DNA from: an uncultured Porphyromonas sp.
GTDB lineage: Bacteria > Bacteroidota > Bacteroidia > Bacteroidales > Porphyromonadaceae
Direction: 5' to 3'
DNA length: 6,960 nucleotides
Assembly (NCBI GenBank): GCA_946997275.1
Contig: CAMPUN010000056.1
Span: 1 to 6,960 of the forward strand
Below the pieces are notes generated by a model. That model saw only the letters and a program-made list of their open reading frames with translations. It did no database searches and was not told the origin of the DNA. The position numbers were made by a program, and so were the translations under genes. This document shows positions 6,201-6,960 of the stretch, one piece after another. The number at the start of each line of letters is the position of its first letter. Position 1 is the stretch's first letter.

Positions 6201-6960
6201 TATGAGTTGACCGCTCTCACAGCTAACGGTAAGGACATCCTCGCGACAAGGAAGGTGGTGGTTACGGAGAATCTAACCATCAAGGCGACCTTTGCTCAGG
6301 AGACCTTTGTAGTCACACTAGATAAAGAGGGTGAAGGGGTGCTCGATGCTACGGGTGCGGACAATCTGAAGGCAGTGCCGTATGGTACGAAGCTAACGAT
6401 CATAGCGACACCCGCCGAGGGGTACGAGTTGAAGGCACTCCTTGCTGGCGGCTTTGACATCCGCTCCACCAAGAGTGTTGAGGTGACTGGGGATACGAGG
6501 ATCAAGGCGATCTTTACTCAGCAGACCTTTGCGGTCACGCTGACCAGCAATGAGCATGGCAAGATTACGATCGTTGAGCCAGTGGACCTCAAGGCGGTGC
6601 CGTATGGTACGACTCTGACGGTTAAGGCTACAGGCAAGAATGCGCAATGTGAGTTGATAGCTCTGACGGCTAACGGGAAGGATATCCTTGCAACGAAGAG
6701 CTTTGTGGTCAAAGGCGCGACGGAGGTCAAGGCAACGTTTGTGGATCACACGGGCGTGGAGACGACGGTCACGCAGCAGACCCAGCTCTACCCGAATCCA
6801 GCGACTGACCATTTGGTCGTGGAGGGTGTAGCTCCTGCTAGCGAGGTGACGCTACATAGCATGACTGGCGAACGGCTCTATGCGGGTCGTGCGGATAGCC
6901 GAGGAGTGCTACAGATTGACCTGACACCCTATGCGGACGGGGTTTACCTGGTCTGCGTAG
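162..6960 (+). CDS. Giant secreted LRR / InlB-B-repeat protein with T9SS sorting domain (3'-truncated by window)
   Basis: The frame from ATG 162 stays open to the window end: 2266 complete codons plus one base. An in-frame TAA at 132-134 and the signal peptide directly after the ATG fix the start. No Shine-Dalgarno sequence precedes it (CTCCCCTCCT instead), which is common in Bacteroidota. Order by residue: signal peptide 1-24; four modules of N-cap, 21-residue LRR array and C-cap (26-473, 474-864, 865-1320, 1321-1604); eight beta repeats of about 74 residues (1605-2197); short linker; T9SS C-terminal domain from about 2209. The LRR core reads LxCxxNQLTSLDVSxxTALTx, the Cys-bearing 21-residue type known from Listeria internalin InlJ; P. 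gingivalis has an InlJ-named T9SS protein linked to biofilm formation. The probable role is cell-surface adhesion or protein binding after Sec and T9SS export; the ligand cannot be read from sequence. Length is far above typical bacterial LRR proteins. The frame was followed codon by codon through the LRR and beta-repeat regions and shows no frameshift. Confidence 0.95.
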   Translation, partial: MSKQLRIWLFVLLSTLLTSTTLLAEGVITMTTSKAVGETIKLKIEANGDVSITGVRESARTDGYSKDYTLTNQTVIIRGDVTELSCEDNQLTSLDVSKNTSLTELDCGDNQLISLDVSKNTALTELNCSSNPLTSLDVSGCTSLTKLWCYYNPLTSLNVSGCTSLTELDCRISQLSSLNVSGCTSLTKLDCSGPYSSHQDDFFGVLTSLDMSGCSSLTDLTCSRNKLTSLDVSSCPSLKKLDCSANQLTDLKVSGSTALTALYCSSNQLSSLDVSKNTALTALYCSSNQLSSLDVSKNTALTELGCGGNQLTSLDVSGCTALTKLGCGGNQLTSLDVSGCTALTKLGCGGNQLSSLDVSGCTALTTLACSQNQLTSLDVSGCIALRWLNCSENQIKEEAMTQLVASLPIPIYNKSNNREYGDFIVASNSALEGNVCSKADVASAREKNWTPLKRIDEDLVPYEGEGDNLQVGNGVISMTTTKAVGETIALAIKANGGIAIEGAKTPLQPDGQNADYTLTSQTIIIRGDVTELSCPYNQLTSLDVSGGSALTSLNCRNNQLTSLDISKTTSLTTLDCRDNKLTSLDVSGSTSLTTLDCRENKLTSLDVSGCTALTKLDCSDPNFHNSERPGPLTSLKVNGCTSLTELDCSFNQLTSLNVSGCTSLTELNCWGNQLTSLDVSKNTALTTLDCFYNQLTSLDVSGCTALTTLFCVSNQLTSLDVSKNNALTSLDCRYNQLTSLDLSKNSSLTELRCGGNHLTSLNVSGCPSLNYLDCSANQIKGKAMTQLVASLPTCTSDYHDRSYRYNYSGGYFIVVSNYAQEGNFCSKADVASAREKNWTSLKSIDGELILYKGESDNPQLPVGSGIIKMTTTRAIGEIIKLGFKANGRVVIEGAKTPLQPDGQIAYYTLTSQTIIIRGDVTELNCAASQLASLDVSGCPSLIKLSCGSPYGEKGTLTSLKASGCTALTELDCRNIQLSSLDVSGCTALTKLNFQNIQLASLDVSGCTSLTELNCSNNQLTSLNLSGCTSLTGLNCSVNRLTSLNLSGCTALRWLNCSVNRLTSLDLSGCTALRWLYCSSNQLTNLNVSDCTALIVLECSSNQLTSLNVSDCTALTKLDCGYNQLTSLDVSKNTALTKLDCWYNQLTSLDVSGCTSLTKLDCWDNQLTSLDVSGFGSLRELDCGYNKLTSLDVSKNSSLIELNCYGNALTSLVLSNCFNLRYVDCSNNRIKGEAMSRLVAGLPTCIGDYHGQYSDRNSYSGGYFVAVSSSDNEWNNCSKENVATARAKNWTPLKEVNRGFKYNGLKLAPYEGVDLNQPVGHGVITMTTARAVGEPITLLFRANGPVTLKGVKEILQSDGSTTYQILPGQTITLRGNVTALRCEDSELTSLDVSGCPSLTRLDCWGNQLKNLDVSQNRALQRLVCHKNQLTSLDVSQNSVLALLSCGDNQLTNLDISQNAALKSLYSDGNQLTSLDVSQNSALEGFYCRNNQLTSLDLSQNSALKWLYCNDNRLTSLDLSHNSDLMELECSNNQIKGAEMTKLVNSLPKTDWRQKSKFYVVVKDSIEGNVCLKSDVAIVANKGWTPLGYNRSTEAWEYYGGRETDSFGVSLTHEGEGSVIATGADDLKAVPYGTKLMITATPAEGYELAALTANGFDILESKSFEVTGYTKIKATFRKKTFAISLAKSAHGEIEIAESVDLQAVPYGTTLTISATPETGYELTALTANGEDILATKSFVVKSDTEVKATFTKQHFAVTLTQEAEGLLVAKGYDNLSAVPYGTELTISAQPKMGYELTALTANKEDILATRKVVITENTTIKATFAKKTFAVTLDKEGEGVLDATGADDLKAVPYGTKLTIIATPAEGYELKALLAGGFDIRSTKSVEVTGDTRIKAIFKQQTFAVTLPSCEHGKIEIAEPVDLKAVPYGTTLTITATPETGYELSALSANGEEILATKSFVVKGATEIRATFSMAHFAVTLTHDGEGKVDATGAEDLTAVPYGAELTIVATPKQGYELTALTANGKDILATRKVVVTENLTIKATFAQETFVVTLDKEGEGVLDATGADNLKAVPYGTKLTIIATPAEGYELKALLAGGFDIRSTKSVEVTGDTRIKAIFTQQTFAVTLTSNEHGKITIVEPVDLKAVPYGTTLTVKATGKNAQCELIALTANGKDILATKSFVVKGATEVKATFVDHTGVETTVTQQTQLYPNPATDHLVVEGVAPASEVTLHSMTGERLYAGRADSRGVLQIDLTPYADGVYLVCV
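237..1580 (+). repeat. LRR module 1: N-cap, 14 LRRs, C-cap
   Basis: The N-cap (residues 26-83, 237-410) starts GVITMTTSKAVGE and ends RGDVTEL. The LRR array (411-1322) has 14 units of 21 residues, typical unit LDCSSNQLTSLDVSKNTALT. Unit 6 (726-818) carries a 10-residue insertion after DCSGPY. The first Cys is present in every unit; a second Cys in SGC or SSC occurs in nine units. A final half unit, LNCSENQIKEEAMTQLVASLP broken at SLP, leads into the C-cap (1323-1580), which contains FIVASN, GNVCSKADVASA and NWTPL. The caps probably shield the open ends of the solenoid. The same cap plan recurs in the other three modules. Confidence 0.9.
1071..1259 (+). repeat. Three near-identical adjacent 63-bp LRR units
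   Basis: Units 11 (1071-1133) and 12 (1134-1196) of array 1 read the same at all 63 bases. Unit 13 (1197-1259) differs only at the ACC to TCC codon (Thr to Ser) and at the last codon (AAG to ACG). All encode LGCGGNQL(T/S)SLDVSGCTAL. Identity at synonymous sites points to recent tandem duplication rather than protein-level constraint. The pair just before, units 9 and 10 (945-1070), is also very similar. Confidence 0.9.
1581..2753 (+). repeat. LRR module 2: N-cap, 11 LRRs, C-cap
   Basis: The N-cap (residues 474-531, 1581-1754) begins GVISMTTTKAVGE and ends IIIRGDVTEL. The LRR array (1755-2474) has 11 units; unit 5 (2007-2096) carries a 9-residue insertion after DCSDPN. The first Cys is intact in all units, the second occurs in five. 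The C-cap (2475-2753) starts LDCSANQIKGKAMTQLV and contains SGGYFIVVSN, NFCSKADVASA and KNWTSL. The N-cap is nearly the same at DNA level as that of module 3 around GAKTPLQPDGQ, and the C-cap matches that of module 1 around SKADVASAREKNW, so modules 1-3 look like tandem duplicates. Confidence 0.9.
2754..4121 (+). repeat. LRR module 3: N-cap, 14 LRRs, C-cap
   Basis: The N-cap (residues 865-922, 2754-2927) begins GIIKMTTTRAIGE and ends IIIRGDVTEL. The LRR array (2928-3824) has 14 units; unit 2 (2991-3068) has a 5-residue insertion after SCGSPY. The ladder Cys is replaced by Phe in unit 4 (codon 3138-3140). Units 6 and 7 (3258-3383) differ at only two bases. The second Cys is frequent (SGC, SDC or SNC in eleven units). 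The C-cap (3825-4121) opens VDCSNNRIKGEAMSRLV and contains SGGYFVAVSS, NNCSKENVATA and KNWTPL; it is the longest of the four caps (about 99 residues). Confidence 0.9.
4122..4973 (+). repeat. LRR module 4: N-cap, 7 LRRs, C-cap (divergent)
   Basis: The N-cap (residues 1321-1378, 4122-4295) begins GVITMTTARAVGE and ends LRGNVTAL; it is the most divergent of the four. The LRR array (4296-4736) has only 7 units, mostly of the form NQLTSLDVSQNSALxx, with Gln-Asn where modules 1-3 have Lys-Asn or Gly-Cys. Only unit 1 has the second Cys, and unit 5 has Ser in place of the ladder Cys (codon 4554-4556). There is no insertion unit. The C-cap (4737-4973) starts LECSNNQIKGAEMTKLV and contains FYVVVKDS, GNVCLKSDVA and KGWTPL. 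This module sits next to the beta-repeat stalk. Confidence 0.9.
4974..6752 (+). repeat. Eight InlB-B-like beta repeats, 222 bp each
   Basis: Repeats start at 4974, 5196, 5418, 5640, 5862, 6084, 6306 and 6528. Each is 74 residues except the last (75). The consensus is FAVTLxxxGxG, then DLKAVPYGTKLTI, ATPxxGYELxAL, NGxDI, KSFVV and IKATF. This matches the divergent InlB B-repeat family (Flg_new_2-like), small beta domains common in surface proteins as stalks. Repeat 8 has lost the PxxGYE motif, reading ATGKNAQCEL with one extra residue. The repeats lie between the LRR head and the sorting domain, so a spacer or stalk role is the simplest reading. Confidence 0.88.
4974..6752 (+). repeat. Higher-order 666-bp repeat (A-B-C)2-A-B
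   Basis: The eight beta repeats fall into three subtypes. A (repeats 1, 4, 7) has TGAD(D/N)LKAVPYGTK, PAEGYEL and GFDI. B (2, 5, 8) has HG(E/K)I, VDL(Q/K)AVPYGTTL and SFVVK. C (3, 6) has YELTALTAN, ILATRKVV and TEN. Thus blocks 4974-5639, 5640-6305 and 6306-6752 (last one lacking C) are copies of a three-repeat unit. Repeats 4 and 7 differ at about 20 of 222 bases by hand alignment, and only 3 of the 17 changed codons alter the residue. Confidence 0.85.
6786..6960 (+). other. T9SS C-terminal sorting domain (type A-like, incomplete)
   Basis: From residue 2209 the sequence reads LYPNPATDHLVVEG, then VTLHSMTGERLY, then GVLQIDLTPYADGVYLVCV at the window end. This is the Por secretion tail pattern: YPNPATD start, 'lys.tGe.ly' strand, 'dlt.yadGvYlv' strand. 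Such domains fold as a beta-sandwich that the T9SS outer-membrane machinery recognises and removes, with cargo often attached to A-LPS. The final strand (usually ending in a Lys/Arg-rich segment) and the stop codon are outside the window, by my estimate within about 10-20 codons. It shows that the protein is close to complete. Confidence 0.93.

Noticed and set aside
4974..6752. Reading the beta repeats as a catalytic domain or as Ig-like big domains
   Set aside because: No catalytic motif is visible, and the VPYGT...ATPxxGYE...AxF pattern fits the InlB B-repeat type better than Big-family domains.
162..6960. Possibility of a frameshift or a split into several genes at the module borders (about 1580, 2753, 4121, 4973)
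   Set aside because: Reading across each border stays in the same frame without a stop, and no second signal peptide or start context appears at the N-caps.

Overview
The window holds one protein-coding gene on the + strand. It is a very large secreted repeat protein that starts at 162 and is still open at the last base (2266 codons visible). The rest is a 161-base pyrimidine-rich upstream region. The protein has a signal peptide, Cys-containing 21-residue leucine-rich repeats (LRRs), InlB-B-type beta repeats and a C-terminal type IX secretion (T9SS) sorting domain. That combination points to Bacteroidota, most likely Porphyromonas or a close Bacteroidales relative. The genus is an inference from domain style (P. 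gingivalis has an LRR/T9SS protein called InlJ); no marker gene is present.

Layout: 1-161 is noncoding, with two blocks of a degenerate CTAAYYT heptamer repeat around a weak Bacteroidetes-type promoter candidate. 162-233 encodes the signal peptide. 237-4973 encodes four successive LRR modules. Each module has a 58-residue N-terminal cap of constant length, an array of 21-residue LRRs (14, 11, 14 and 7 full units), and an 'NQIKGxAM..LV.SLP...W.PL' C-terminal cap. 4974-6752 encodes eight beta repeats of about 74 residues, arranged as a three-unit higher-order repeat (A-B-C, A-B-C, A-B). 6786-6960 encodes most of the T9SS C-terminal domain; the last roughly 10-20 residues and the stop codon lie beyond the window.

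The likely path of the product is Sec export, periplasmic transit, T9SS recognition of the C-terminal domain, and attachment to or release from the outer surface. The LRR modules would be the distal ligand-binding part and the beta repeats a stalk. A role in adhesion or biofilm formation is an inference from InlJ-like proteins. The most notable points are the fourfold reuse of a complete capped LRR domain in one chain, the very regular cysteine ladder (about 80 cysteines in all), the nested 222/666-bp repeats, signs of ongoing repeat duplication (two adjacent 63-bp units are identical), and the heptamer tracts upstream of the start.
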